From JAAOII01 sp965207705 (lineage in GTDB: Bacteria > Pseudomonadota > Gammaproteobacteria > CBDBNL01 > JAAOII01): DNA of 64,000 nt. Shown one piece after another: positions 7,226-15,598 of the stretch. Where the stretch lies: assembly GCA_965207705.1 (NCBI GenBank), contig OZ242292.1, positions 1,116,001 to 1,180,000 of the forward strand, given 5' to 3'. The notes under the pieces are model-generated. The model saw nothing but the letters and a program-made list of their open reading frames with translations, searched no databases and was not told the DNA's origin. Within the stretch, counting starts at the first letter, position 1; every line of letters starts with the position of its first letter. A program made the translations under genes and the position numbers.

Positions 7226-10060
7226 ATGAAATTGCATCCCTCAATTCTTGCCATCCTTGATGAAAGCGTTAATGTTGACGCGCCCACTTACTTGGTAACT
7301 CCACGTATGAGGTTGGCGCGTCAATTGCGCGAGGCATATAATTACCATAGCAAAACAAAAACTTGGAATGATTCTCCAATTGTAACTATTGGTGGCGCTG
7401 CTGGCTGGGTGGCTCATCTGGCAAATCCTTTATTGACAACACACGGGACGCTCCTTATCAGTGAAGGGCAGGCGCGTCTTATATGGGAAGATACTTTATG
7501 GGCTATGCCAGACCAGGATAAAGAATTAATTGGTTGGGATACTTTTGCTGATGAAAGCGGGATAATGACAAAACGTTTCATTGCCCAAGCCCAAGACGCC
7601 TGGCGTCTTGCTCATCTATATCGCTTAGAATTTGCCCCCAAGAACTTTAATAGTGAAAGAATGCCGCGTTTTTTTTACCGCTGGTCTCTGGCATATCAAA
7701 AAATGTGTGAAAAAAGAAGAGTTACGGATGAATGGATGGCATTGCTAAAAGTTTGCGCCGCTTTAACAGAAGGAACACTCTTGCCCCCTGCTTCCGTATG
7801 GGTGGGATTTAATGATAATTATCCAGCTTACGAAGAACTATATCGTTTATTAACTAAACACGCTTCATCTAAAACGACAAAACAGGAAAATGCTTTTGTG
7901 TTAGAGGGGGTCACAGATGTAGCCAATGATAAGCTGCAGTGCCAACTTAGCGAATATGACAATGAACGGGAGGAGATGAGTCAATTAGCCGCTATAGTAA
8001 GTCGCACTCATAAGGAAAACCCCACTGAGCTAATAGGGGTTGTTATCCCAGGGCTTGAAAAAAATTGGCATTATATCCGCCGTCTATTTGCTATAGCATT
8101 TTCAAATACGGATGCTGTGAGCGAAAATCCACACCCAACCCAACAAGAAGCGCTTCCTTTTGATATGTCATGGGGCGAGGAGCTACGTGATTACCCATTA
8201 ATAGGAGACATGTTAACCATGCTATCAATAACGCCAGCTAAGATTCCACCACCTGAATTTGCAGATTTATTCCACTCTCCATACTTGGCTGGCTATGAAC
8301 GAGAAGAGGCGGCAAGAGCGGCTTTAAGGCAGAGGTTTATTAACTTAAATGCAAAGTATCGGGGTATTTCTTTGCAAGAATTAACTGCAAACAAACCGCA
8401 GGGTAAAATGGCAGCATCCAAAGATGGAAAAATACTTGATGAGACGCCACTTCTCAAAGAAGCGCTGCGTAAATATTTTAACGTTGAGGATGCTTTTGTT
8501 AAATCTGCCACGCCACAGCATTGGGCGCAAACTTTTAGTCGCCAGATGCGCTCTTTGGGCTGGGGTGATATTAAATGGAGTAGGTTGGAAAAACAACTTT
8601 GGGAGAAATGGGAAGGTATTCTGGACCAACTATATTCTGCTGGCAATATCCTGTCAAATTGCACGCGCGCCCGCGCTTTGAGTTTTATTGTGGATTGCGC
8701 TGCTGAGATATTTCAAGCAAGCCCTGCTGCCACCAAAGTTCGGCTATTGGGAATTAAGCAAGCCGAAGGTCTGATATTTGACCGCCTGTTTGCCTGCCAG
8801 ATGAATGATGCTTGTTTATCTCCTCCCGCCGCCAATTTTTTTATTCCGTTTGAATTAGGACGCGCCGCCTCAATGAAGTGGTGCAGTTTGGCACAAAGAT
8901 GGCGCGAAGAAGAAAGAATTATCGGTGGATTAATGAGAGCTGCCCCAGTAGTAAACTTTAGTTTTGCTGCCCGCAGTGAAGAGGAAGAGAAACTTCCGCA
9001 CCCTTTGTTAGGAGATATGCCTGTAAAACCTTTCATAGAAACATCCTCGCCTTCCAACATAAAAGGCAAGGAGGAAGACAAGGGGAAAGGCAAGATAGAA
9101 GGCGAGAGGCAAAAGGAAGCATCAGTATCTTGGGAAGAGCTTAGCGATGAACAGGCGCCTGCGGTTGATAAAGACGAAGAGCTAAAAAGCTTAGTATCAA
9201 TAGTTAAGAGTCAATCATCTTGCCCTTTTCAAGCATTTGCCGCCCACAGATTAAAGCCAGCAGTCCCCGAACCGCCACAGGATGAAGTATCCGCAATGGA
9301 TCGCGGTACAATGTTGCATAAGGTTTTGCGTAATGTGTGGAGCAAGATAGAGTCCCAGCAGAAATTATGTGATATGGAGGATGGGGAAGTTATTAAATTG
9401 GTCACAGCTGAATCAAGTAGAGTTCTGCATGAGAATATTTGGAGAATTGTATTCTTGCAGGATGAGATGACAACCGAGCTGGAAAAGAAATATTTAGCAA
9501 CCCTGACGCAAGAATTTTTACATAATGAAAAGCAGCGGAAAATTCCTTTTAGAGTAGCAGGGCTTGAAAAGGAGATAAAAATCAATCTTGATGGCAGGGA
9601 GTTCTTATTGAAGATTGACAGAATAGATGAGATTCTACCATCAGGTAACAGCGACATTAATAAGGAAAGTCATAATAGCGGAACTAGGGCTCTCATTGAT
9701 TACAAAGTGGGAAATGCAAATCATAGCGGCAATAGCATTCGTGGTCTTCGCCCACGCGAGCCGCAGTTAATTATCTATTCTTTGGTGACTGATGATTTAC
9801 GCTCTTTGGGCTTTATTGCTTTGAATCTCAAAAATGGATCTGTTGCTAAGGGCTTATGTCTCGGCGAAGATGGTTTGTTCCATCAAGTTAGGTCTGTTAT
9901 TAAGCAAGAACAATTGCAACTTATGCAACAGAATGTGCGGGATATTTATGCTTCTTTTATTAGCGGACGGGCAGCGGTTGATCCGCTTGATGCAGCTGTT
10001 TGCCGCTATTGTCAATATGATTCTCTGTGCCGTATTCAAGAAATAAACTCCTTAAATTAG
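7226..10060 (+). CDS. AddB-like DNA repair protein with PD-(D/E)XK nuclease and Fe-S cluster
   Basis: 944 residues resembling the large 'probable DNA repair protein' family of proteobacteria, related to AddB/RexB. The N-terminal two thirds look helicase-like but lack a Walker A (GxxGxGKT) motif near the start, where it reads YLVTPRMRLARQLREAY. The C-terminal third is a RecB-family nuclease: RGTMLHKVLRNVW, then LLKIDRIDE, ALIDYKVG and QLIIYSL, the expected H, D, D-x-K and Q/Y positions. Four cysteines, one in SCPFQAFA and three in CRYCQYDSLC (C-x2-C-x5-C), match the AddB/Cas4-type 4Fe-4S clamp. A charged low-complexity linker (KGKEEDKGKGKIEGE) lies at residues ~610-635. The stop is 3 nt before lolC, so the genes are probably cotranscribed. 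Double-strand break processing is the inferred role. Confidence 0.75.
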   Translation: MKLHPSILAILDESVNVDAPTYLVTPRMRLARQLREAYNYHSKTKTWNDSPIVTIGGAAGWVAHLANPLLTTHGTLLISEGQARLIWEDTLWAMPDQDKELIGWDTFADESGIMTKRFIAQAQDAWRLAHLYRLEFAPKNFNSERMPRFFYRWSLAYQKMCEKRRVTDEWMALLKVCAALTEGTLLPPASVWVGFNDNYPAYEELYRLLTKHASSKTTKQENAFVLEGVTDVANDKLQCQLSEYDNEREEMSQLAAIVSRTHKENPTELIGVVIPGLEKNWHYIRRLFAIAFSNTDAVSENPHPTQQEALPFDMSWGEELRDYPLIGDMLTMLSITPAKIPPPEFADLFHSPYLAGYEREEAARAALRQRFINLNAKYRGISLQELTANKPQGKMAASKDGKILDETPLLKEALRKYFNVEDAFVKSATPQHWAQTFSRQMRSLGWGDIKWSRLEKQLWEKWEGILDQLYSAGNILSNCTRARALSFIVDCAAEIFQASPAATKVRLLGIKQAEGLIFDRLFACQMNDACLSPPAANFFIPFELGRAASMKWCSLAQRWREEERIIGGLMRAAPVVNFSFAARSEEEEKLPHPLLGDMPVKPFIETSSPSNIKGKEEDKGKGKIEGERQKEASVSWEELSDEQAPAVDKDEELKSLVSIVKSQSSCPFQAFAAHRLKPAVPEPPQDEVSAMDRGTMLHKVLRNVWSKIESQQKLCDMEDGEVIKLVTAESSRVLHENIWRIVFLQDEMTTELEKKYLATLTQEFLHNEKQRKIPFRVAGLEKEIKINLDGREFLLKIDRIDEILPSGNSDINKESHNSGTRALIDYKVGNANHSGNSIRGLRPREPQLIIYSLVTDDLRSLGFIALNLKNGSVAKGLCLGEDGLFHQVRSVIKQEQLQLMQQNVRDIYASFISGRAAVDPLDAAVCRYCQYDSLCRIQEINSLN

Positions 10061-10063
10061 TTA

Positions 10064-11305
10064 ATGTATAAACCTCTATATCTATTTATCGGCTTGCGCT
10101 ACTTGCGAGCTAAAAGACGTAACAGCTTCATCTCGTTCATCTCCTTATTCACAATACTTGGCTTGCTGGTTGGCACCAGTATATTGATTTTGGTGTTATC
10201 GGTTATGAATGGTTTTGGCAAGGAAATAAATCATCGGATTTTAGGAGCAATCCCTCACATCACCCTGGAAAGTCGCGATCCACTGGCGGACTGGGAAGAA
10301 TATGCTCGCGAAATAAAACAAAACTATGGAGTGGAAGAGGCAGTGCCCTTCGTCCAGTTGCAAGGAATGCTTTCATCTAATGGTCGCTCGCATGCCGCCA
10401 TAGTTAGCGGAATTGACCCTAATTATGAGAAGGACGTTACCATCATTGATGATTTTATGAACGAAGGAGACCTTTCCGACCTACAACCCGGCGAGTATGG
10501 CATAGTGCTGGGTAGTATTTTGGCGGGCTCATTGCGCGCTGATGTTGGAGATGAAGTAATTTTAGTAGTGCCGCAAATCAGCGTCACTCCAGTTGGGACA
10601 TTGCCGCGGTTGCGTAAATTTACCGTAACTGGCATCTATAGTTTGGGTTCAGAGATTGATGCTAATTTGGCTTTGGTGCATATAAAAGACGCTTCAATTC
10701 TCAAGCGCTTAGGCGGCGCGGCGGAGGGTATTCGTCTAAAGCTGGAAGATGTTTTTACTGCTCCGCTCATAGGACAGGCATTGGCGCGCGAGTATGGCGG
10801 ATATTTTTACATAAGGGATTGGACTCGCACCTACGGAAATCTTTTTGCTTCTATACAATTGGAAAAACGGCTGGTGGGTTTATTGCTGTTTCTTATAATT
10901 GCGGTTGCTAGTTTCAACATAGTATCAACTTTAGTGATGCTGGTTAATGACAAGGAAAGAGACATCGCGATTTTACGAACTATGGGAGCCAGCAGTTCCA
11001 CCATAGCCGCAATATTTATGGTAAATGGAGCTTTTTCTGGTTTGTTTGGCACCTTAGGGGGAGCAATTCTTGGGATTGTGTTGTCTCTAAACATAAGTCA
11101 AATTGTTGAGAAGATTGAGAAGTCCTTTGGAGTGGACTTCCTCAGTGCCGACACTTATTTTATTGATTATCTTCCTTCGCATTTATTAGCAAGCGATGTA
11201 TTAGTTGTCTGCGCGGCAACTTTATTATTAAGTATCACAGCAAGCATTTATCCAGCACGGCGCGCGGCGCGGATTCAACCTGCAGAGGCGCTTAGGTATG
11301 AATAA
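10064..11305 (+). CDS. lolC: Lipoprotein-releasing ABC transporter permease, LolC/LolE family
   Basis: 413 residues. The start MYKPLYLFIGLRYLRAKRR matches LolC (MYQPVALFIGLRYMRG...) and is followed by a first membrane helix with LSVMNGF. A large periplasmic domain (about 50-265) and three C-terminal membrane helices with the FtsX-type motif DIAILRTMGAS follow. The last residues, YPARRAARIQPAEALRYE, are the typical C-terminus. It extracts outer-membrane lipoproteins from the inner membrane and hands them to LolA. Only one LolC/E-type gene is present beside lolD, so the transporter may be a LolF-type homodimer unless a second permease lies elsewhere. It overlaps lolD by 8 nt. Confidence 0.92.
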   Translation: MYKPLYLFIGLRYLRAKRRNSFISFISLFTILGLLVGTSILILVLSVMNGFGKEINHRILGAIPHITLESRDPLADWEEYAREIKQNYGVEEAVPFVQLQGMLSSNGRSHAAIVSGIDPNYEKDVTIIDDFMNEGDLSDLQPGEYGIVLGSILAGSLRADVGDEVILVVPQISVTPVGTLPRLRKFTVTGIYSLGSEIDANLALVHIKDASILKRLGGAAEGIRLKLEDVFTAPLIGQALAREYGGYFYIRDWTRTYGNLFASIQLEKRLVGLLLFLIIAVASFNIVSTLVMLVNDKERDIAILRTMGASSSTIAAIFMVNGAFSGLFGTLGGAILGIVLSLNISQIVEKIEKSFGVDFLSADTYFIDYLPSHLLASDVLVVCAATLLLSITASIYPARRAARIQPAEALRYE

Positions 11306-12041
11306 AAAACTCACTAAACCCCGTAAATCCAACAAAAAATCTACTGCTTCTGTTCAGTCGGTTCTGCAGTGCTTTAAATTGTGTAAAGAGTTTAATTTGC
11401 CAGGTCAGAAAATTAGAGTATTGCAAAACATTAATTTTGCTTTGGCTCCCGGTGAAAGAGCAGCAATCGTGGGCTCATCAGGAGCAGGTAAAACTACCCT
11501 GCTAACAATATTAGGAGGGCTGGAAAAACCAAGTAGTGGCGAGGTTCGGGTAGATGGGACTGTGCTTAACAAAATGAATTCTAACCAGCTGGCGAAACTA
11601 CGCAATGGTAAAATTGGTTTTGTGTACCAGTTCCATCATTTGCTTATGGAATTTACCGCTGCCGAAAATGTAGCCATTCCTTTGGTCTTGGGTTCTGAAA
11701 CACCTGCCGCGGCGCTGCAAAGGGCTGCAAAAATGCTAACGTTAGTTGGGTTGGGAAAACGTTTGCAGCATAAACCGGGAGAATTATCCGGCGGCGAAAG
11801 GCAGCGGGTGGCAGTTGCTCGCGCTTTAGCTGGCAACCCCTCATGTGTTTTATTGGATGAACCTACTGGCAATTTGGATGAAGGGACGGCAGAGTCGGTA
11901 CATCGCTTGTTATTGCGTCTTAGCAAAAAATTAGGCATAGCTCTATTGGCAGTAACCCACGACGCTCATCTGGCATCAATGATGGATAAGCAATATATTC
12001 TAAATCAGGGAAATCTTAGAGCAACTAAGAAGCTTAGATAG
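11298..12041 (+). CDS. lolD: Lipoprotein-releasing ABC transporter ATP-binding protein LolD
   Basis: 247 residues. Walker A GSSGAGKTT is at 59-67, the signature is LSGGERQRVAVARAL, and Walker B is VLLDEPTGNLD, all as in LolD/MacB-type ATPases. The N-terminus carries an extra ~20 basic residues (MNKKLTKPRKSNKKS) compared with E. coli LolD. It powers lipoprotein release with LolC and overlaps the end of lolC by 8 nt, a sign of coupled translation. Confidence 0.93.
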   Translation: MNKKLTKPRKSNKKSTASVQSVLQCFKLCKEFNLPGQKIRVLQNINFALAPGERAAIVGSSGAGKTTLLTILGGLEKPSSGEVRVDGTVLNKMNSNQLAKLRNGKIGFVYQFHHLLMEFTAAENVAIPLVLGSETPAAALQRAAKMLTLVGLGKRLQHKPGELSGGERQRVAVARALAGNPSCVLLDEPTGNLDEGTAESVHRLLLRLSKKLGIALLAVTHDAHLASMMDKQYILNQGNLRATKKLR

Positions 12042-12069
12042 TATTGATAATAGCAATGCTAAAATATTA

Positions 12070-12075
12070 TATAAT
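12070..12075 (+). promoter_or_regulatory. -10 box TATAAT, transferase-like copy 1
   Basis: The TATATAATTCAC element stands 15 nt before the ATG at 12091. The same element and the same 15-nt spacing occur before copies 2 and 3. Confidence 0.5.
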
Positions 12076-12090
12076 TCACCTAGATTGATT

Positions 12091-12882
12091 ATGAAAAAAA
12101 ATGTAACCTTAGTATGCTATAGCAATCATGCTTATCACAATGCCAAGCAGAAATTGATTACTAACGCTAAAATGTGCGAAGAAGTGGACAGAGTCCATGC
12201 TTTTGCTCCTTGGGATATTGATAAGGAGTTTTACCGGCAAAACAAAGATATTTTTCAATATTTCAAAGGTGCTGGCTATTGGCTATGGAAACCATATTTT
12301 ATTCAAAAAGTTCTAAGAACTATGGCGGATAATGAATATTTGTTATATCTGGACGCTGGAAGTCGTATTATTGATTCCATTAGACCATTGATTAATTTAT
12401 TTGCAAATAATAAACCAATTATTTGTTTTGAAATTCCGTGTATAGAGAAACATTGGACTAAAAGGGATTGTTTCATTGCTCTTAATTGTAATAGTCCTTT
12501 ATATACTGACACTAATCAACGAGTGGCTACCTTTCATCTTTGGAAAAAATGCGCTGCTTCTTTAGATTTTGTTGATGAATGGCTAAGATTTGCACTTCAA
12601 CGTAAATTGATAGATGACAGCCCCAGTAAAGCGCCAAATTACCCTGGTTTTAGAGAGCATAGGCACGACCAATCAATTTTTAGTTTGTTAAGTAAAAAAT
12701 ATGAATTAGAGGCATTTAGAGATCCTTCACAATTTGGCAGCAGCTATAAAAAAGCATATAATAACTCCCCTTATAACCAAATAGTAGAAGCAACAAGAGA
12801 ACTCAATACTCGAAGCGAGCTATCTCTATTTACCAAAATAAAATATGGCATTTATTATTCAATTCGCGATTTTCCTTCCTAG
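12091..12882 (+). CDS. Putative glycosyltransferase-like protein, copy 1 of 3 (family not named)
   Basis: 263 residues from the ATG at 12091; an in-frame TTG two codons earlier is less likely. I do not recognise a named family. It opens KNVTLVCYSNHAYHNAKQ, has GAGYWLWKP at 60-68 and LLYLDAG at 84-90, a DxD-like acidic site after a hydrophobic strand as in GT-A glycosyltransferases. A late HRHDQSIFSLL block follows. The Gly-Tyr-Trp-x-Trp-Lys-Pro plus Leu-Asp-Ala-Gly pairing is common in uncharacterised capsule/LPS-locus proteins. Two further copies follow at once, and GT2 genes come next, so a role in surface-sugar synthesis is inferred from context. The C-terminus is basic. Confidence 0.65.
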   Translation: MKKNVTLVCYSNHAYHNAKQKLITNAKMCEEVDRVHAFAPWDIDKEFYRQNKDIFQYFKGAGYWLWKPYFIQKVLRTMADNEYLLYLDAGSRIIDSIRPLINLFANNKPIICFEIPCIEKHWTKRDCFIALNCNSPLYTDTNQRVATFHLWKKCAASLDFVDEWLRFALQRKLIDDSPSKAPNYPGFREHRHDQSIFSLLSKKYELEAFRDPSQFGSSYKKAYNNSPYNQIVEATRELNTRSELSLFTKIKYGIYYSIRDFPS

Positions 12883-12977
12883 ATATTTTTATCCTGTGAG
12901 GGAGAAGTAAGAATGAATAATAGAGCACAATATTAAAATACTATACAATCTAATAAGCTTGTTCAATAAGTTCGGTA

Positions 12978-12983
12978 TATAAT
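12978..12983 (+). promoter_or_regulatory. -10 box TATAAT, transferase-like copy 2
   Basis: The element GTTCGGTATATAATTCAC is repeated almost exactly before copy 3. The gap to the ATG at 12999 is 15 nt. Confidence 0.5.
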
Positions 12984-12998
12984 TCACTTATATTAATT

Positions 12999-13616
12999 AT
13001 GAAAGAAAAAATTACTTTAGTATGCTATAGCAATAAAATTTATCACAATGCCAAGCAGAAATTGATTAATACTGCCAGGATGTGTGGAGAAGTGGACACA
13101 ATCCATGCTTTTGCTCCTTGGGATATTGATAAAGCATTTTACCAGCAAAATAAAAAGGTTCTTCAAAAGCGTAGAGGCGCAGGTTATTGGCTTTGGAAAC
13201 CATATTTTATTCAAAAGGTTCTAAGAACTATGGCAGATAATGAATATTTGTTATATCTGGACGCTGGAATTCGTATTATTGATTCCATTAGACCATTGAT
13301 TAATTTATTTGCAAATAATAAACCAATTATTTGTTTTGAACTTCCGTATATAGAGAAATATTGGACTAATAGGGATTGTTTCATTGCTCTTAATTGCGAT
13401 AGCCCTTTGTATACTGACACTAATCAACGGATGGGGGGCATTCATCTTTGGAAAAAATGCGCGGCTTCTTTGGATTTTGTTGATGAGTGGCTAAAGTTTG
13501 TAGTTCAACATAAATTAATAGATGATAATCCCAGTGAAGCGTCAAATTACCCTGGTTTTAGAGAGCATAGGCACGACCAATCAATTTTTAGTTTGTTAAA
13601 TAAGTTCGGTATATAA
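12999..13616 (+). pseudogene. Putative glycosyltransferase-like protein, copy 2, C-terminally truncated
   Basis: 205 residues against about 263-272 in copies 1 and 3. The first ~135 residues are almost identical to copy 3, including GAGYWLWKP and LLYLDAG. After HRHDQSIFSLL the reading frame runs directly into the promoter of copy 3 and ends in NKFGI. Its TAA (13614-13616) lies inside the TATAAT of copy 3. About 60 C-terminal residues are missing. The junction is at TTGTTAAATAAG, which resembles the TTGTTCAATAAG upstream of copy 2, so a deletion between short repeats is likely. Whether the short protein is active is unknown; it keeps both presumed active-site motifs. Confidence 0.65.
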
Positions 13617-13617
13617 T
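13612..13617 (+). promoter_or_regulatory. -10 box TATAAT, transferase-like copy 3, overlapping the stop of copy 2
   Basis: TATAAT contains the TAA that ends copy 2. The ATG of copy 3 follows after 15 nt. Confidence 0.5.
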
Positions 13618-13632
13618 TCACCTAGATTGATA

Positions 13633-14451
13633 ATGAAAGAAAAAATTACCTTAGTATGCTATAGCAATAAAATTTATCACAATGCCAAGCAGAAATTGAT
13701 TAATACTGCCAGGATGTGTGGAGAAGTGGACACAATCCATGCTTTTGCTCCTTGGGATATTGATAAAGCATTTTACCAGCAAAATAAAAAGGTTCTTCAA
13801 AAGCGTAGAGGCGCAGGTTATTGGCTTTGGAAACCATATTTTATTCAAAAGGTTCTAAGAACTATGGCAGATAATGAATATTTGTTATATCTGGACGCTG
13901 GAATTCGTATTATTGATTCCATTAGACCATTGATTAATTTATTTGCAAATAATAAACCAATTATTTGTTTTGAACTTCCGTATATAGAGAAACATTGGAC
14001 TAAGAGGGATTGTTTCATTGCTCTTAATTGCGATAGCCCTTTGTATGCTGACACGAATCAACGGATGGCGAGTATTCATCTTTGGAAAAAATGTGCAGCT
14101 TCTTTGGGTTTTGTTGATGAATGGCTAAGATTTGCAGCTCAAAGTGACTTGATAACTAACAGCCCTAGTAATGCGTCAAATTACCCTGGTTTTAGAGAGC
14201 ATAGGCACGACCAATCAATTTTTAGTTTGTTAAGTAAAAAATACGGATTAGAGGCATTTAGAGATATTTCCCAATATGGGAACCAGCATAAAAAATTATA
14301 TAATAACTCCCCTTATAATCAAATAGTAGAATTAACGAGAGCAAGAAATATTGGAAGTGAGTTATCTTTATTTACCCAAATAAAATATGGTATTTATTCT
14401 TCAAGTCGCAATTTTTTTCTTAGATACTCTTATCCTGTGAGGAAGAAGTAA
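13633..14451 (+). CDS. Putative glycosyltransferase-like protein, copy 3 (full length)
   Basis: 272 residues from the ATG at 13633; a TTG two codons earlier is also in frame. It has the same motifs as copy 1: GAGYWLWKP, LLYLDAG and HRHDQSIFSLL. It also has the full C-terminal part that copy 2 lacks, ending in the basic stretch RYSYPVRKK. It is nearly identical to copy 2 over roughly the first 400 nt and more diverged afterwards, as expected from recent duplication or gene conversion. The family is unnamed and the role in surface glycan assembly is inferred from the neighbourhood. Confidence 0.65.
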   Translation: MKEKITLVCYSNKIYHNAKQKLINTARMCGEVDTIHAFAPWDIDKAFYQQNKKVLQKRRGAGYWLWKPYFIQKVLRTMADNEYLLYLDAGIRIIDSIRPLINLFANNKPIICFELPYIEKHWTKRDCFIALNCDSPLYADTNQRMASIHLWKKCAASLGFVDEWLRFAAQSDLITNSPSNASNYPGFREHRHDQSIFSLLSKKYGLEAFRDISQYGNQHKKLYNNSPYNQIVELTRARNIGSELSLFTQIKYGIYSSSRNFFLRYSYPVRKK

Positions 14452-14476
14452 GAATAGAGAGCCACATAAAATACTA

Positions 14477-14482
14477 TATAAT
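14477..14482 (+). promoter_or_regulatory. -10 box TATAAT, leaderless GT2 gene
   Basis: TATAAT, then CTAAT, then ATG at 14488. The 5-nt gap places the transcription start at or next to the start codon. Confidence 0.55.
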
Positions 14483-14487
14483 CTAAT

Positions 14488-15564
14488 ATGTCTTATCCTA
14501 AGGTCTCAATAATCATGGCCACTTATAATCGCAGTGTAGTTGTTAAGCGGGCGATTGATTCTATGCTTGCTCAAACCCTTAGAGATTTTGAGTTCATCAT
14601 AGTGGATGATGGTTCCAGTGATGAGACACCACAGGTTTTAAGTGAGTGCGCCGCTGCAGATGCGCGAATTCGTTTATTACACCAAGAAAATAAAGGGTTA
14701 GCCGCGGCGCGTAATTTTGGAGCAGATAAAGCCCGAGGAAAGTATCTTGCTTTTATGGACGATGATGATGAATCCTTGCCGCTAAGATTGGAGAGACAAG
14801 TTGGTTTTTTGGATAATAATCCTGATTATGCCGCTTGTCAATGCGGTTATAGTAAGGTAATGCCTACTGGTGAGATTTCTAAGTATGATACAACAGCTAA
14901 ACCTCCGTCACAAGACGTAAAAAATACTGACGAAATAAATTTTATTGTATTCCCGAAACCTTTAGTAACAAATAATCCTGTCTATCACACGCTTGATGCT
15001 ACAACAGTTATTTGCAAAGAAAGTTTTATGCAATGCGGCGGTTATAGAAGCTCTAATAAAGTGATAGAGGATTTGGATTTCGCTTTCTTATTCTTAGAAA
15101 AATTTAATGCGGCATTTATAAATGAAATCCACTATCTTTACACGCTTCCAATTGAATCTTTTGGTGGCAATTTGTCAACTAAAGATCCCGAAAAATTTAT
15201 CAAAATGCATATTGCAACTTATATTAGCGCTTGGCATCGTTTAGCTAATCAAGAGGATCCAATCAGTGCAAATAAATCATTGGGTGAAATTAATCAGCTG
15301 GTCTATAAGTTGCCGCGCCGAATTCGTTATATTATATATAGTGGTTTGCTATATATGTTGCCAGTAATAAAAGAGGCGCATAAATATTCTAATAAAGGAG
15401 GCAAGAAACACCTCATGATGGCATCAGGGACAACCCCCTCGATAATAGCATATTATGGAATGCTGCTTATCATAAAAAAACCCTTTTCATTTGCAAGAAG
15501 AGTATTAAGATATTTAGGGTTGCGTTTAAAGTTAATGGTGAAACTGGTAAAATCTTACTTATAA
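14488..15564 (+). CDS. Glycosyltransferase family 2
   Basis: 358 residues. A GT-A fold of family 2 spans about residues 5-200: VSIIMATYNRS at the N-terminus, EFIIVDDGSSDETPQVL (first Asp pair), GLAAARNFGADKARGKYLA and the metal-binding FMDDDD near 90. Past residue ~200 it carries a family-specific helical part with LPRRIRYII. A very basic tail (LGLRLKLMVKLVKSYL) could bind the membrane. It is followed by a close copy. Donor and acceptor are unknown. The gap between box and ATG is only 5 nt, so no ribosome binding site is present. Confidence 0.88.
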   Translation: MSYPKVSIIMATYNRSVVVKRAIDSMLAQTLRDFEFIIVDDGSSDETPQVLSECAAADARIRLLHQENKGLAAARNFGADKARGKYLAFMDDDDESLPLRLERQVGFLDNNPDYAACQCGYSKVMPTGEISKYDTTAKPPSQDVKNTDEINFIVFPKPLVTNNPVYHTLDATTVICKESFMQCGGYRSSNKVIEDLDFAFLFLEKFNAAFINEIHYLYTLPIESFGGNLSTKDPEKFIKMHIATYISAWHRLANQEDPISANKSLGEINQLVYKLPRRIRYIIYSGLLYMLPVIKEAHKYSNKGGKKHLMMASGTTPSIIAYYGMLLIIKKPFSFARRVLRYLGLRLKLMVKLVKSYL

Positions 15565-15590
15565 TCTATACTACAGTTATAAAACATACC
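15531..15590 (+). repeat. Direct repeat flanking the second GT2 gene, left copy
   Basis: About 58 bp starting gttaatggtgaaactgg recurs at 16659-16718 with few changes. In this copy the first part encodes the last residues of the first GT2 protein; the second part holds a TATAAT-like box. The repeats mark the ends of a duplicated gene-plus-promoter unit. Confidence 0.7.
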
Positions 15591-15598
15591 GAATTAAC

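Noticed and set aside
12303..14054. Matching 65- and 69-codon minus-strand ORFs in each transferase-like copy
   Set aside because: They recur only because the sense genes are duplicated; they have no upstream signals and lie entirely antisense to a conserved coding region.
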